A stretch of 64,000 nucleotides of DNA, taken from contig JAUIIU010000001.1 of NCBI GenBank assembly GCA_030431695.1, positions 124,001 to 188,000 of the forward strand, written 5' to 3'. The position numbers and the translations under genes were made by a program. Of this stretch, positions 1-8,562 are shown piece after piece. Source of the DNA: Bacteroidia bacterium (GTDB lineage Bacteria; Bacteroidota; Bacteroidia; Flavobacteriales; Flavobacteriaceae). The notes beneath the pieces were generated by a model, which was given only the letters and a program-made list of their open reading frames with translations, had not been told where the DNA came from and ran no database searches. Every line of letters begins with the position of its first letter. The stretch's first letter is position 1.

Positions 1-306
1 TTCCGAAACCAATTTATCGGCATATTGGCGATAGAGATGTTTGCGCTCGCTTTGCCTGTAAGGGCCAAATCCCCCGTCCTTGCCGGGGCCTTCATCGAAT
101 GGGATGTTCAGCCAGGCCAGGGAATCCACGATATATTCTTCGGCACCTGGCACGAACCGGTTCTGATCGGTGTCTTCGATCCGAAGAATGAAATCACCAT
201 TATTCTTCTTTGCGAATAGATAGTTGAACAGAGCGGTTCTTACACCGCCGATATGAAGGGGTCCTGTTGGACTGGGAGCAAAGCGGACACGTACTTTCTG
301 GGCCAT
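1..306 (-). CDS. gltX: Glutamyl-tRNA synthetase, N-terminal fragment (cut by window edge)
   Basis: This is the first 102 codons of a cytoplasmic class I aminoacyl-tRNA synthetase, which charges tRNA(Glu) with glutamate using ATP. The ATG (304-306 on the reverse strand) is followed by [20 protein letters not shown], which carries the class I HIGH-type signature in its GlxRS form (PSPTG.LHIGG). IEDTDQNR follows near residue 43, as is usual in the Glu/Gln branch. The rest of the Rossmann fold and the KMSKS loop lie beyond the left edge. It is transcribed divergently from the DUF4175 gene. Identification is secure for the family; whether it discriminates Glu from Gln cannot be judged from the fragment. 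Confidence 0.95.
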   Translation of the reverse strand, partial: MAQKVRVRFAPSPTGPLHIGGVRTALFNYLFAKKNNGDFILRIEDTDQNRFVPGAEEYIVDSLAWLNIPFDEGPGKDGGFGPYRQSERKHLYRQYADKLVSE

Positions 307-327
307 TTCGTTATCAGAGTTTGGCTG

Positions 328-335
328 CAAAGATA
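328..335 (-). promoter_or_regulatory. Putative gltX -7 box (TATCTTTG)
   Basis: On the reverse strand this reads TATCTTTG, an exact match to the Bacteroidota housekeeping -7 consensus TAnnTTTG. It ends about 22 bases upstream of the gltX ATG. I see no convincing TTTG -33 box at the usual spacing of about 19, so the call rests on the -7 element and position only. Confidence 0.5.
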
Positions 336-441
336 CAATCTAGCCGGGCAATTCCGAAGTGAGAGTTTGGACTAATTTTTGATATTTCTTTAAGAAATAA
401 AATTGTATTTTAGGAGTTTCTGAACCTAGGAAGCAGGCATT

Positions 442-3400
442 ATGAGTACGTTTGGGCTTATACAGCGGAAGCTGGAACAGTTTATAAAGAAGTATTACAC
501 CAATGAATTGATCAAGGGGGCGATACTCTTTTTCGCTATTGGGCTGCTTTACTTTATCCTCACGCTGCTTGTAGAGTATTTCCTTTGGCTGGACACAGGC
601 GGGCGAACCGTACTCTTCTGGATGTTTGTGATCGTTGAAGCGGCACTGTTTGTAAGGTTTATTGCCTTTCCCCTGGCAAAACTGTTCAACCTGCAAAAAG
701 GGATCGGGCACGAAGAAGCGTCGAGGATCATCGGGAATCACTTTCCCCAGGTCAGCGATAAGTTGCTTAACGTTATACAGCTGAATCAGAACCAAAGGGA
801 ATCCGAACTACTCATGGCCAGTATTGACCAAAAGGCATCGCAGCTGCAACCCATTCCTTTTAAACACGCCATCGATTTCCGGAAGAATGCAAAGTATCTG
901 AAATACGCAGCCATACCGGTGGCCATCATCGCACTGGTAAGTGTGCTGGGCGACATGAACATCTTCTCCAGCAGCTATGAGCGCGTTGTGAACTACGACA
1001 CAGCGTATGAACCACCGGCGCCGTTTACTTTTTTTATTGTTAATGAAAACCTGAACGCCATAGAGAACAAGCCCTTTACCCTGAGGGTGCGAACCGAGGG
1101 CGAATTGATACCGGAAAACGCCAGTATTCGGTATAAGGACGAAACCTATTATCTGCAACAGAAAGCCCCCGGGTTGTTTGAGTATACGTTCTTACAGCCC
1201 TCGGAGGAGATATCCTTCAGACTGGAAGCGAATAAAGTGCAATCGCGTGAATATACCATTGATGTGGTGAAGACACCCTCCATGCGTGCCTTTGAAATGG
1301 TTCTGGATTACCCGGCATACACCGGCAAAAGGGATGAGGTGTTAAAAAGCAGCGGAAATGCCACTATTCCAGAAGGAACCCTGGTCTCCTGGAGCGTAAG
1401 CGCACTGAACACAACAGAAGTTGGTTTGAAAACAGCCGACTCTACCTATATCTTCGAAGAAGCAGATGCATCCAACGCAAACTCAAGATCGTTTCAACTG
1501 AACAAACGACTATTCCGAAAACTGGACTATGCGATCACTACTTCAAACGAAAACCTCAGGGAGTACGAAAACCTGTCCTTTACTCTAGGGGTGATCAAAG
1601 ACGAGTATCCGGAGATTGACGTGGAGTCCAGACAGGACAGCACCGATTCACAGATCGTATATTTTTTGGGAAGGGTAAGTGATGATTATGGCCTGACCAA
1701 ACTTCGCCTGATCTATTACCCGATCGGGGAGGAGGAAAAAGCGGCCGAATCTACGTTGCCTGTAAACAAAACCACGGTAGATCAGTTTGTGCACACTTTC
1801 CCGGGAGAAATTCAGCTGGAGGAGGGCGTGGCCTATGAATATTATTTTGAAGTGTTCGACAACGACGCCATTCATAATTTCAAGTCAACAAAATCGGGCG
1901 TGTTCACTTTCAGGAAGCTTACCAGTGATGAACTGGAGAACGAACAGCTTCAGAACCAGGAGAACACCATAAAGGACCTGGACAAAACGCTGGATGAACT
2001 AAAGAAGCAGGACAAGACCCTGGAGGAGCTCAGCAAGCTTCAGAAGGAGAAAAAAGAACTCAACTGGAACGACAAGAAGAAGCTTGAGAACTTCATCAAG
2101 CGACAGAAGCAGCAGGAGGAGATGATGAAGAACTTCTCCAAAGAGATGAAGGAAAACCTTCAGAACTTCCAGCCTGAGAACGAACAGAGCGACCCATTCA
2201 AAGAACAACTTGAAAAACGCCTGGACGAGAACGAGGAACGGTTGAAGGAAAATGAAGAACTGCTGGATGAGCTGGAACGACTTCAGGATAAAATAGAAAA
2301 AGAAGAACTCACGGAAAAGCTGGAACGATTGGCTAAGCAGAACAAGAACCAGGAGAAGAACCTGGAGCAACTGCTGGAACTCACCAAGAGGTATTATGTG
2401 AGCAAGAAAGCCGAGAAGCTTGCGGAGGAAATCTACAAGATGGGCGAAGAGCAGGAAAAGCTCGCCGATGAGCCAGAAGACAAGAACACTAAAGAGGCCC
2501 AGGAGGAGATGAATGAGAAGTTCGAGGAATATAAAAAGGAGATGGAGGAGCTTCAAAAGGAAAATGAAGGGCTGAAATCCCCCATGGAGATCCCGGAAGA
2601 CAAGGAAGGTGAGAAGAAGGTGGATGGAGAGCAGCAGAAGGCGACCGAGAATCTTCAGCAACAAAAACAATCGGACGCAAAGAAGAACCAAAAGAAGGCC
2701 GGTCAGAAGATGAAACAAATGGGCCAGAAGATGCAGTCCATGATGATGCAGGGGAATATGGAGACCATTCAGGAGGATGTAGAAATGTTGCGACAGATAC
2801 TGGACAACCTTGTGGTATTTTCGTTTGAACAAGAGGCGCTGATGGAAGATTTCAAAGTAACTGATTACGGGAACCCGGTGTTTGGAAAAAAGTTGAATAA
2901 ACAGAACGACCTCAAGCAGAATTTCCGCCATATTGACGACAGCCTTTTTGCACTTTCGCTGCGCCAGCCTATGATAAGTGAGCCGATCAACGAATCGATC
3001 ACGGAAGTACAGTACAATATCGACAAGGCTATGGAGCGACTGGCAGAGAACCAGATGCGACAGGGAATCTCTAATCAGCAATACAGCGTAACAGGAGCCA
3101 ACGAGCTTGCCATTTTGCTGAGCGAACTGCTCGGCAACATGCAGAACCAAATGATGATGCCCGGATCGGGCCAGGGCCAGGGTCAAGGGCAGGGCCAGGG
3201 TGAAGGTGGAGGCGGAAGAGGCTTCCAGTTGCCGGACATCATTCAGAAACAAAAGAGTTTGAGCGAGAAAATGGAGCAAGGTATGGGTCAGCAATCCGGT
3301 CAGGGCGGTGAAGGAGGCGAAGGACAGGAAGGCAAAGAGGGCGAAGGTGAGAACGGAAATGAGGGCAATGAAGGTAAGGAAGGAAACAAAGGAAAAGGAG

Positions 3401-3912
3401 ATAAAGGCGGTGAAGGAGGCGACGGCGATGGTGGCGAAGGAGGAAATGGCGGCAGAGGAAATGGTGATGGAGAGAACAACAGAAGCGGGGATAGCGAGGA
3501 TATGAATGGTCTCTTGTACGAGATCTACAAACAGCAGCAACAGCTCAGGAATCAACTTGAGGACAAACTAAGTAAAGAAGGACTCAAGGGTAAGGGCGGT
3601 GATATCCTGAAGAGAATGGAGGCAGTGGAGCAGCAGCTTTTGGACAAAGGCTTCAATCAAAGGACCCTTCAGCAAATGCTTAATCTGAACTACGAGCTGT
3701 TAAAGCTGGACAAAGCCGATTTTGAACAAGGACAGGAGAGCAGGAGAGAGTCTCAGACAAACCGAAATAAGTACCAGAACACACTTCGTTTAACTCCTGA
3801 AGATGTGAAAAAATACTTCAACACTACAGAGATCCTCAACAGGGAAGCCTTACCTTTGAAACCCGAATTCAAGGAAAAAGTGCAAACCTATTTTAAGAAG
3901 GATAATGGTTAG
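442..3912 (+). CDS. DUF4175 family large membrane-anchored coiled-coil protein
   Basis: A 1156-residue protein of the DUF4175 family, whose function is not established. The N-terminus has two hydrophobic segments (about residues 25-50 and 55-80) and another near 150-165, so it is probably anchored in the inner membrane. Residues of roughly 200-490 look like beta-rich extracytoplasmic domains. Residues of about 497-755 form a long, highly charged Glu/Lys/Gln coiled coil. Residues 908-1016 are a low-complexity Gly/Glu/Gln tract, followed by a short helical C-terminus. The ATG at 442 follows a purine-rich AGGAAG. It overlaps ybeY by 8 bases and so is probably co-transcribed with it. The coiled-coil codon use creates a long antisense reading frame that I do not believe is a gene. 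Confidence 0.85.
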   Translation: MSTFGLIQRKLEQFIKKYYTNELIKGAILFFAIGLLYFILTLLVEYFLWLDTGGRTVLFWMFVIVEAALFVRFIAFPLAKLFNLQKGIGHEEASRIIGNHFPQVSDKLLNVIQLNQNQRESELLMASIDQKASQLQPIPFKHAIDFRKNAKYLKYAAIPVAIIALVSVLGDMNIFSSSYERVVNYDTAYEPPAPFTFFIVNENLNAIENKPFTLRVRTEGELIPENASIRYKDETYYLQQKAPGLFEYTFLQPSEEISFRLEANKVQSREYTIDVVKTPSMRAFEMVLDYPAYTGKRDEVLKSSGNATIPEGTLVSWSVSALNTTEVGLKTADSTYIFEEADASNANSRSFQLNKRLFRKLDYAITTSNENLREYENLSFTLGVIKDEYPEIDVESRQDSTDSQIVYFLGRVSDDYGLTKLRLIYYPIGEEEKAAESTLPVNKTTVDQFVHTFPGEIQLEEGVAYEYYFEVFDNDAIHNFKSTKSGVFTFRKLTSDELENEQLQNQENTIKDLDKTLDELKKQDKTLEELSKLQKEKKELNWNDKKKLENFIKRQKQQEEMMKNFSKEMKENLQNFQPENEQSDPFKEQLEKRLDENEERLKENEELLDELERLQDKIEKEELTEKLERLAKQNKNQEKNLEQLLELTKRYYVSKKAEKLAEEIYKMGEEQEKLADEPEDKNTKEAQEEMNEKFEEYKKEMEELQKENEGLKSPMEIPEDKEGEKKVDGEQQKATENLQQQKQSDAKKNQKKAGQKMKQMGQKMQSMMMQGNMETIQEDVEMLRQILDNLVVFSFEQEALMEDFKVTDYGNPVFGKKLNKQNDLKQNFRHIDDSLFALSLRQPMISEPINESITEVQYNIDKAMERLAENQMRQGISNQQYSVTGANELAILLSELLGNMQNQMMMPGSGQGQGQGQGQGEGGGGRGFQLPDIIQKQKSLSEKMEQGMGQQSGQGGEGGEGQEGKEGEGENGNEGNEGKEGNKGKGDKGGEGGDGDGGEGGNGGRGNGDGENNRSGDSEDMNGLLYEIYKQQQQLRNQLEDKLSKEGLKGKGGDILKRMEAVEQQLLDKGFNQRTLQQMLNLNYELLKLDKADFEQGQESRRESQTNRNKYQNTLRLTPEDVKKYFNTTEILNREALPLKPEFKEKVQTYFKKDNG
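3164..3490 (+). repeat. Low-complexity Gly/Gln/Glu-coding tract in the DUF4175 gene
   Basis: The segment encodes a Gly-rich stretch starting with GQGQGQGQGQGEGGGG and continuing as irregular GEGG/GEGN/GGDG units to about residue 1016 of the DUF4175 protein. At DNA level the first part is an imperfect hexamer repeat of GGCCAG/GGTCAA type. Such tracts are prone to length change by slippage; units of six or three bases would keep the reading frame. Confidence 0.7.
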
Positions 3913-4321
3913 TTTTTATTCTGAAAATGACTTCACGCCCGAACATCCAGAAGAGCTAAATAATTGGATAAGGAAGATTGTAGAGGGCGAGGATTACGAA
4001 TTAGGAGAGGTTTCGGTGGTGTTCTGTAATGATGATTATTTGCTGGAAATAAACCAGAAATTTCTTGACCACGACGATTATACCGACATCATCACCTTCG
4101 ACTACAACCTTGGAAAGCAGATCAATTCTGAAATATATATTTCTACTGAAAGGGTTGCTGAAAATGCCAGCACATTTAATTGTTCGTTTACAGATGAACT
4201 TCATCGTGTGATCATCCACGGGATCCTTCATCTTTGTGGGTATTCGGATAAGGATCGCACAGAGAAAAGCACAATGCGAGCCAAAGAAAATGAAGCGCTT
4301 TTGAGCAGGGATTTCGCATAG
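3905..4321 (+). CDS. ybeY: Endoribonuclease YbeY (rRNA maturation)
   Basis: A 138-residue YbeY/UPF0054 protein, a metal-dependent single-strand RNase involved in 16S rRNA 3'-end maturation and 70S ribosome quality control. The signature region reads HGILHLCGYSDKD (residues about 105-117). The first two His ligands of HGxLHLxGYDH are present, but the position of the third His is occupied by Asp, followed by Lys. I recall similar GYxDK variants in other Bacteroidota, so this may be a lineage form rather than an inactive protein. The ATG lies inside the end of the DUF4175 gene (8-base overlap), implying translational coupling. Confidence 0.92.
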   Translation: MVSFYSENDFTPEHPEELNNWIRKIVEGEDYELGEVSVVFCNDDYLLEINQKFLDHDDYTDIITFDYNLGKQINSEIYISTERVAENASTFNCSFTDELHRVIIHGILHLCGYSDKDRTEKSTMRAKENEALLSRDFA

Positions 4322-4376
4322 TGCATTGATTCTCAATATTTTATAATCTTAACTTCCTGATTAATAGAGTTTTACG

Positions 4377-4384
4377 TAACTTTG
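4377..4384 (+). promoter_or_regulatory. Putative mnmG -7 box (TAACTTTG)
   Basis: TAACTTTG matches the TAnnTTTG consensus and lies about 50 bases before the mnmG ATG. The transcript would start near 4391 and carry the parS site at 4407-4422 in its leader. No clear -33 box is visible. Confidence 0.5.
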
Positions 4385-4406
4385 CGCACTATTTTTTAAG
4401 AATAAG

Positions 4407-4422
4407 TGTTCCACGTGGAACA
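4407..4422. other. parS: parS site 1 (TGTTCCACGTGGAACA)
   Basis: TGTTCCACGTGGAACA is a perfect 16-base palindrome. It differs from the canonical chromosomal parS (TGTTTCACGTGAAACA) only by one symmetric pair of substitutions. It lies between the promoter and start codon of mnmG. ParB would load here to organise and segregate the origin region. A second, even closer match lies directly downstream of mnmG, which makes chance occurrence very unlikely. Confidence 0.9.
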
Positions 4423-4434
4423 AAACGAGTGATT

Positions 4435-6306
4435 ATGTTCGAAAAAGAATATGATGTTATAGTAGTAGGTGGCGGACATGCCGGCTCTGAAGCGGCTGCG
4501 GCTGCGGCTAATATGGGCTCAAAGACGCTGCTTATTACCATGAATCTGCAGAACATTGCGCAGATGTCATGTAACCCTGCTATGGGAGGAATCGCTAAAG
4601 GGCAGATCGTTCGGGAAATTGATGCTCTTGGGGGATACAGCGGGGTCGTTTCGGACAAAACAGCTATTCAATTCAAAATGCTGAACAAGTCCAAAGGACC
4701 TGCGATGTGGAGTCCGAGAGTTCAGAGTGACAGGATGCGTTTTGCAGAGACCTGGAGGCTTATGCTCGAGCAAACTCCAAATCTCGATTTTTACCAGGAA
4801 ATGGTTTCGGGCATATTGGTTGAAGGAGATCGCATAGCTGGTGTAAAGACGTCCCTTGGACTTGAGGTTAGAGGAAAGACCGTTGTATTGACAAATGGGA
4901 CTTTTCTCAACGGGCTAATACATATTGGCGAAAAGCAATTCGGAGGGGGAAGAGCTGGGGAGAAAGCCGCGACAGGAATTACAGCGGACCTTGTTGATTT
5001 AGGATTCGATTCCGGAAGAATGAAAACCGGAACCCCTCCAAGGGTAGATGGAAGATCACTCGATTTCTCTAAAATGATCATACAGCCTGGAGACGAAGAT
5101 CCGCAAAAGTTTTCTTACCTGGACAGCACAAAACCACTGGAAAAGCAACTACCGTGTCATATGTCCTATACTTCCGAAGAGGTGCACAACCTGTTACGGG
5201 AAGGCTTTGACAGGTCTCCGATGTTCAACGGAAGGATAAAGAGCATCGGCCCTCGTTATTGTCCGTCTATTGAAGATAAGATCCATAGGTTTGCAGACAA
5301 GGACAGGCATCAGTTATTTGTTGAGCCGGAGGGGTGGAATACGGTAGAATACTACGTGAATGGCTTTTCAACTTCGCTGCCAGAAGATGTGCAATTCAGG
5401 GCGCTAAAAGCCTGTGATGGGTTTGAAAATGTCAAGTTTTTCAGACCGGGGTATGCAATAGAGTACGACTACTTCCCTCCTACCCAACTTAAGCACACTC
5501 TCGAGACCAAGCTGGTGACCGGGCTTTATTTTGCCGGTCAGATTAACGGGACCACCGGTTACGAGGAAGCAGCATCCCAGGGGTTGATTGCCGGGATGAA
5601 TGCACACCTGAAAATACAGGAGAAGGAACCATTTATCCTTAAACGGAATGAGGCCTATATCGGGGTGCTCATAGACGACCTGATCACCAAAGGCACGGAA
5701 GAGCCCTACAGGATGTTCACTTCCAGGGCCGAGTACAGGACACTGCTTCGACAGGACAATGCCGATTTCAGGCTAACCCCTAAATCTTATGAATTAGGAC
5801 TCGCCACAGAAGAGCGAATGCGAACAATGGAGCGAAAGAAAGAAGCCTCGGACGCCTTCGTTAGATTTTTTAAAGAGACGAGTGTTGCTCCTGAAATCGC
5901 AAACGAAATTCTTGAGGCCAACGGGTCTGCCCCGGTGAAGCAAAGCGACAAGATGTTCAAGATGTTTTCCCGTCCGGAAATTGAGATGGAAGATATGCGA
6001 AAGATCGAAGCGGTTTCAGAATATATTAGCACAAATGAACTGGACAGTGAAGTGCTTCAACAGGCGGAGATTCAGATCAAATATGCGGGGTATATCGAAA
6101 AGGAAAAGAATAATGCCGATAAACTAAACCGACTGGAAGGAATAAAGATCCCTTCGAATTTCGATTATACCAGGCTGAAGTCGCTATCGTTTGAGGCCAT
6201 GGAGAAATTAACGGAGATCCAACCGGCTACGGTTTCCCAGGCGAGCAGGATCAGTGGGGTGTCCCCAAATGATATTTCTGTGTTATTGGTCTATATGGGT
6301 CGCTAA
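4435..6306 (+). CDS. mnmG: tRNA U34 carboxymethylaminomethyl modification enzyme, FAD subunit MnmG
   Basis: MnmG (GidA), about 623 residues, partners with the GTPase MnmE to install the cmnm5 group on U34 of certain tRNAs using FAD and folate. The N-terminal dinucleotide fold [14 protein letters not shown] gives the FAD signature. The family blocks [12 protein letters not shown] and [20 protein letters not shown], and [21 protein letters not shown] near residue 365, are all present, and the C-terminal helical domain ends in a typical SVLLVYMGR. The ATG at 4435 is preferred over an in-frame GTG two codons upstream. The gene is bracketed by parS sites on both sides; in many bacteria mnmG lies near the replication origin. 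Confidence 0.97.
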   Translation: MFEKEYDVIVVGGGHAGSEAAAAAANMGSKTLLITMNLQNIAQMSCNPAMGGIAKGQIVREIDALGGYSGVVSDKTAIQFKMLNKSKGPAMWSPRVQSDRMRFAETWRLMLEQTPNLDFYQEMVSGILVEGDRIAGVKTSLGLEVRGKTVVLTNGTFLNGLIHIGEKQFGGGRAGEKAATGITADLVDLGFDSGRMKTGTPPRVDGRSLDFSKMIIQPGDEDPQKFSYLDSTKPLEKQLPCHMSYTSEEVHNLLREGFDRSPMFNGRIKSIGPRYCPSIEDKIHRFADKDRHQLFVEPEGWNTVEYYVNGFSTSLPEDVQFRALKACDGFENVKFFRPGYAIEYDYFPPTQLKHTLETKLVTGLYFAGQINGTTGYEEAASQGLIAGMNAHLKIQEKEPFILKRNEAYIGVLIDDLITKGTEEPYRMFTSRAEYRTLLRQDNADFRLTPKSYELGLATEERMRTMERKKEASDAFVRFFKETSVAPEIANEILEANGSAPVKQSDKMFKMFSRPEIEMEDMRKIEAVSEYISTNELDSEVLQQAEIQIKYAGYIEKEKNNADKLNRLEGIKIPSNFDYTRLKSLSFEAMEKLTEIQPATVSQASRISGVSPNDISVLLVYMGR

Positions 6307-6307
6307 A

Positions 6308-6323
6308 TGTTCCACGTGAAACA
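6308..6323. other. parS: parS site 2 (TGTTCCACGTGAAACA)
   Basis: TGTTCCACGTGAAACA matches the canonical chromosomal parS at 15 of 16 positions and fits the form TGTTNCACGTGAAACA. It begins one base after the mnmG stop codon and lies 17 bases before the GTG of the methyltransferase gene. Its centre is 1901 bases from the centre of site 1. Confidence 0.93.
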
Positions 6324-6340
6324 ATTTTATTCAATATCTT

Positions 6341-7189
6341 GTGAGTAAGGATGGATTTAGTCATTATCTAACCGCCAGGGATCATCTCGTTTCGGGAGAG
6401 TCTTTTGATCTGTTGCATGACGAAAAGATCGATATGCTGAGAACAGATCCGGCGCCGGATGCAGATGATCTAGCCCGTTATTATGAAAGCGACGCTTACA
6501 TATCTCATACCGACTCCGGAAAGGGTTTAATGGCTTTCCTATACCAGCTTGTAAAAAAGCGAGCACTTCGGAAGAAGGTAAAGTTTGTTCGCAAACACAA
6601 TGTAGGTGTGGGGTCACTACTCGATGTTGGGGCCGGGACAGGAGCATTTCTTGATTCAGCAAAACAGAGAGGTTGGGAAATCTCAGGAACCGAGCCGAAT
6701 CCAGGTGCAAGAAAAATAGCCGATGAACGCGGGGTCAATCTTAAGAAATCTATAGACGACTTTTCGGGCCAGCAGTTCGACGTCGTTACTTTGTGGCATG
6801 TGCTGGAACACATTCCCAATCTGGAAGAAACCGTTTCCTTGCTGGTGAATTTATTGAAGCCCGGAGGAAGCCTGGTTATCGCCGTTCCGAATTTCAAATC
6901 TTACGATGCACTTCATTACAAAGAATTCTGGGCAGCCTATGATGTCCCAAGACACCTGTGGCATTTTTCGAAAAAATCCATTCAAACACTATTTAGGGGC
7001 AAACTGGAATACGAAGGAAACTACCCTATGCTTTTTGATTCTTTTTACGTCGCATTACTTTCCGAGAAATACAAAAACAACAGATCATTTTCGCTTAAGG
7101 CTTTTTGGGTCGGACTGGTGTCAAATCTGAAGGGAATTTCAACCAAAGAATACTCTTCGCACATTTATGTGCTAAAAAAGAAGAATTAG
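6341..7189 (+). CDS. Class I SAM-dependent methyltransferase
   Basis: A 282-residue methyltransferase of the Methyltransf_23/UbiG-like type; the substrate is unknown. LLDVGAGTGAFLDSAKQRGW (about residues 92-111) is motif I for SAM binding. GTEPNPGARKIADERG provides the acidic ribose-binding residue. DVVTLWHVLEHIPNLEETV and LLKPGGSLVIAVPN are motifs II/III. The GTG at 6341 is the only reasonable start in this frame; an in-frame stop at 6317 lies inside the parS site. The preceding residues of another frame also look coding-like, so the true N-terminus is uncertain. In flavobacteria this family often modifies small molecules or glycans, but I would not assign a substrate. Confidence 0.85.
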   Translation: MSKDGFSHYLTARDHLVSGESFDLLHDEKIDMLRTDPAPDADDLARYYESDAYISHTDSGKGLMAFLYQLVKKRALRKKVKFVRKHNVGVGSLLDVGAGTGAFLDSAKQRGWEISGTEPNPGARKIADERGVNLKKSIDDFSGQQFDVVTLWHVLEHIPNLEETVSLLVNLLKPGGSLVIAVPNFKSYDALHYKEFWAAYDVPRHLWHFSKKSIQTLFRGKLEYEGNYPMLFDSFYVALLSEKYKNNRSFSLKAFWVGLVSNLKGISTKEYSSHIYVLKKKN

Positions 7190-7333
7190 GCCGTTTTCCT
7201 TCGATTTAACGCCTTTTCAGACACCAAACAACACTTTGCCTGGAAAAACCCGAAGCACGCGTTAGAGCGGCCAAAACAAGCCCCTGAAAAATAGATTCGG
7301 TAAATTGAATAGGTGTTTTTTAATAAATAAAAT

Positions 7334-8488
7334 TTATACAAGCTCCTTGCGGTGAATAAGCCGGGTCAATTGAATGGAAAGATCGCTGAAGATGATTTTG
7401 GCATTCCCGTTTCGCTCGATGTGATAAATTGCGTCTTCAAGTTCTCGGGTAATGTCGAAAATATTGTTCTGATGAACAAAGGGAGCAAATTTAGAAAGAT
7501 CGAAGGAGGGGTCTTCGGCTTCAAAATAGAGCAATGATTCCGCCGTGTAATTTTGCAACATGGCTTGCCTGAATAGTTCGATGCAGTAGGAAAGGAATTT
7601 TTTCTGAGTCTCCCTTCCCCCACCGGCAAGTTCCTCACTCCATTTCAACAGATCGTTTATTGCGCTCTTATTTCCTTTGGCTCGAAACGCCATTCGCACC
7701 CAATCGACAAACCATTGTTCAAATTCAAGGTCGTCGGCATTTTGTTCCAGGATGTGCAGGGCAGTGTTGAAGTCGCCTGCCGCCCTGTGCGCGATTCTTC
7801 GGGCAATTTTATCTTCAACACCTTTATAATCAATAAGTTGTGTCGAAATATCTTCTTCGGAAAGCAATGGGAAATATAGCGTCTGGCAGCGCGACCGAAT
7901 GGTTGTAAGCAACGCCTCTTCGTTTTCCGAGAGCAGTAGCAGCACAGTCTTGTCGGGCGGTTCCTCAACGATCTTCAGGATCTTGTTCGCGCAGGCAGTA
8001 TTCATCTTCTCTGCCTTCCAGATGATCATGATCTTATATCCTCCTTCGTAGGACTTTAGCGCCAGTTTCTTCACTATATCTGCCGCCTCATCGACATTAA
8101 TGATCCCCTGCTTGTTCTCGATCCCAAGTTGCTGTAACCATTCGAACATCGAACCATAAGGATTGGAGGACACAAAATTGCGCCACTCATCAAGGAACAG
8201 GTCGGAGACGGCGTGTTTCTTAACTGTACTGTTTGTGTTCACAGGAAAGACAAAATGGAGGTCTGGGTGGGAAAGTTTATCGACCATGTTGCCACAGGCC
8301 TGAAGTGCTGCCGGATCGTTTACATGCCTGGAGCAGAGCAGTGACCGAGCATAGGCAATTGCCATGGGAAGCAGCCCGCTTCCGGTTCGTCCTACAAACA
8401 ATTGAGCATGTGGGACCCTGCCGTTTTCGGTAGTTTTACTCAAAAAGGATTTAAGGTGATTTTGCCCGATAACTTCACTGAAGTCCAT
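7334..8488 (-). CDS. holB: DNA polymerase III delta-prime subunit (clamp loader)
   Basis: A 384-residue AAA+ clamp-loader subunit that helps load the beta clamp during replication. FSEVIGQNHLKSFL and the HAQLFVGRTGSG block are typical of the DnaX/HolB family. LSHPDLHFVFP, the IVEEPPDKTVLLLL segment and RSRCQTLYFP with the SRC arginine-finger motif identify delta-prime. The Walker A region reads GRTGSGLL without the usual GKT, which is normal for a delta-prime that does not hydrolyse ATP. The ATG at 8488 is preferred; a TTG two codons upstream would sit inside the -7 box. It is divergent from pgk. Confidence 0.9.
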   Translation of the reverse strand: MDFSEVIGQNHLKSFLSKTTENGRVPHAQLFVGRTGSGLLPMAIAYARSLLCSRHVNDPAALQACGNMVDKLSHPDLHFVFPVNTNSTVKKHAVSDLFLDEWRNFVSSNPYGSMFEWLQQLGIENKQGIINVDEAADIVKKLALKSYEGGYKIMIIWKAEKMNTACANKILKIVEEPPDKTVLLLLSENEEALLTTIRSRCQTLYFPLLSEEDISTQLIDYKGVEDKIARRIAHRAAGDFNTALHILEQNADDLEFEQWFVDWVRMAFRAKGNKSAINDLLKWSEELAGGGRETQKKFLSYCIELFRQAMLQNYTAESLLYFEAEDPSFDLSKFAPFVHQNNIFDITRELEDAIYHIERNGNAKIIFSDLSIQLTRLIHRKELV

Positions 8489-8491
8489 ACA

Positions 8492-8499
8492 CAAAACTA
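8492..8499 (-). promoter_or_regulatory. Putative holB -7 box (TAGTTTTG), close to start codon
   Basis: On the reverse strand this reads TAGTTTTG, an exact TAnnTTTG. It ends three bases before the holB ATG, so transcription starting about seven bases further on would begin at or within the start codon. The mRNA could be leaderless. Confidence 0.45.
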
Positions 8500-8536
8500 C
8501 ACTTTTTTTACTTCGGAATATAACCCGCTAAAGAAC

Positions 8537-8544
8537 TATCTTTG
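8537..8544 (+). promoter_or_regulatory. Putative pgk -7 box (TATCTTTG)
   Basis: TATCTTTG is an exact TAnnTTTG and ends 18 bases before the pgk ATG. No clear TTTG -33 element is seen; the upstream region is a T-run. Confidence 0.55.
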
Positions 8545-8562
8545 TTCGGAAAATTGTAACGA

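Noticed and set aside
1999-3555. A 518-codon open frame on the reverse strand, antisense to the DUF4175 gene
   Set aside because: Its protein is dominated by Leu/Phe/His runs, mirroring the Glu/Lys/Gln coiled coil on the other strand. No recognisable domain, start site or promoter; the DUF4175 reading has normal family structure.
7190-7333. 144-base gap between the methyltransferase and holB genes examined for a terminator or RNA gene
   Set aside because: No inverted repeat with a T-run and no tRNA-like fold could be seen.
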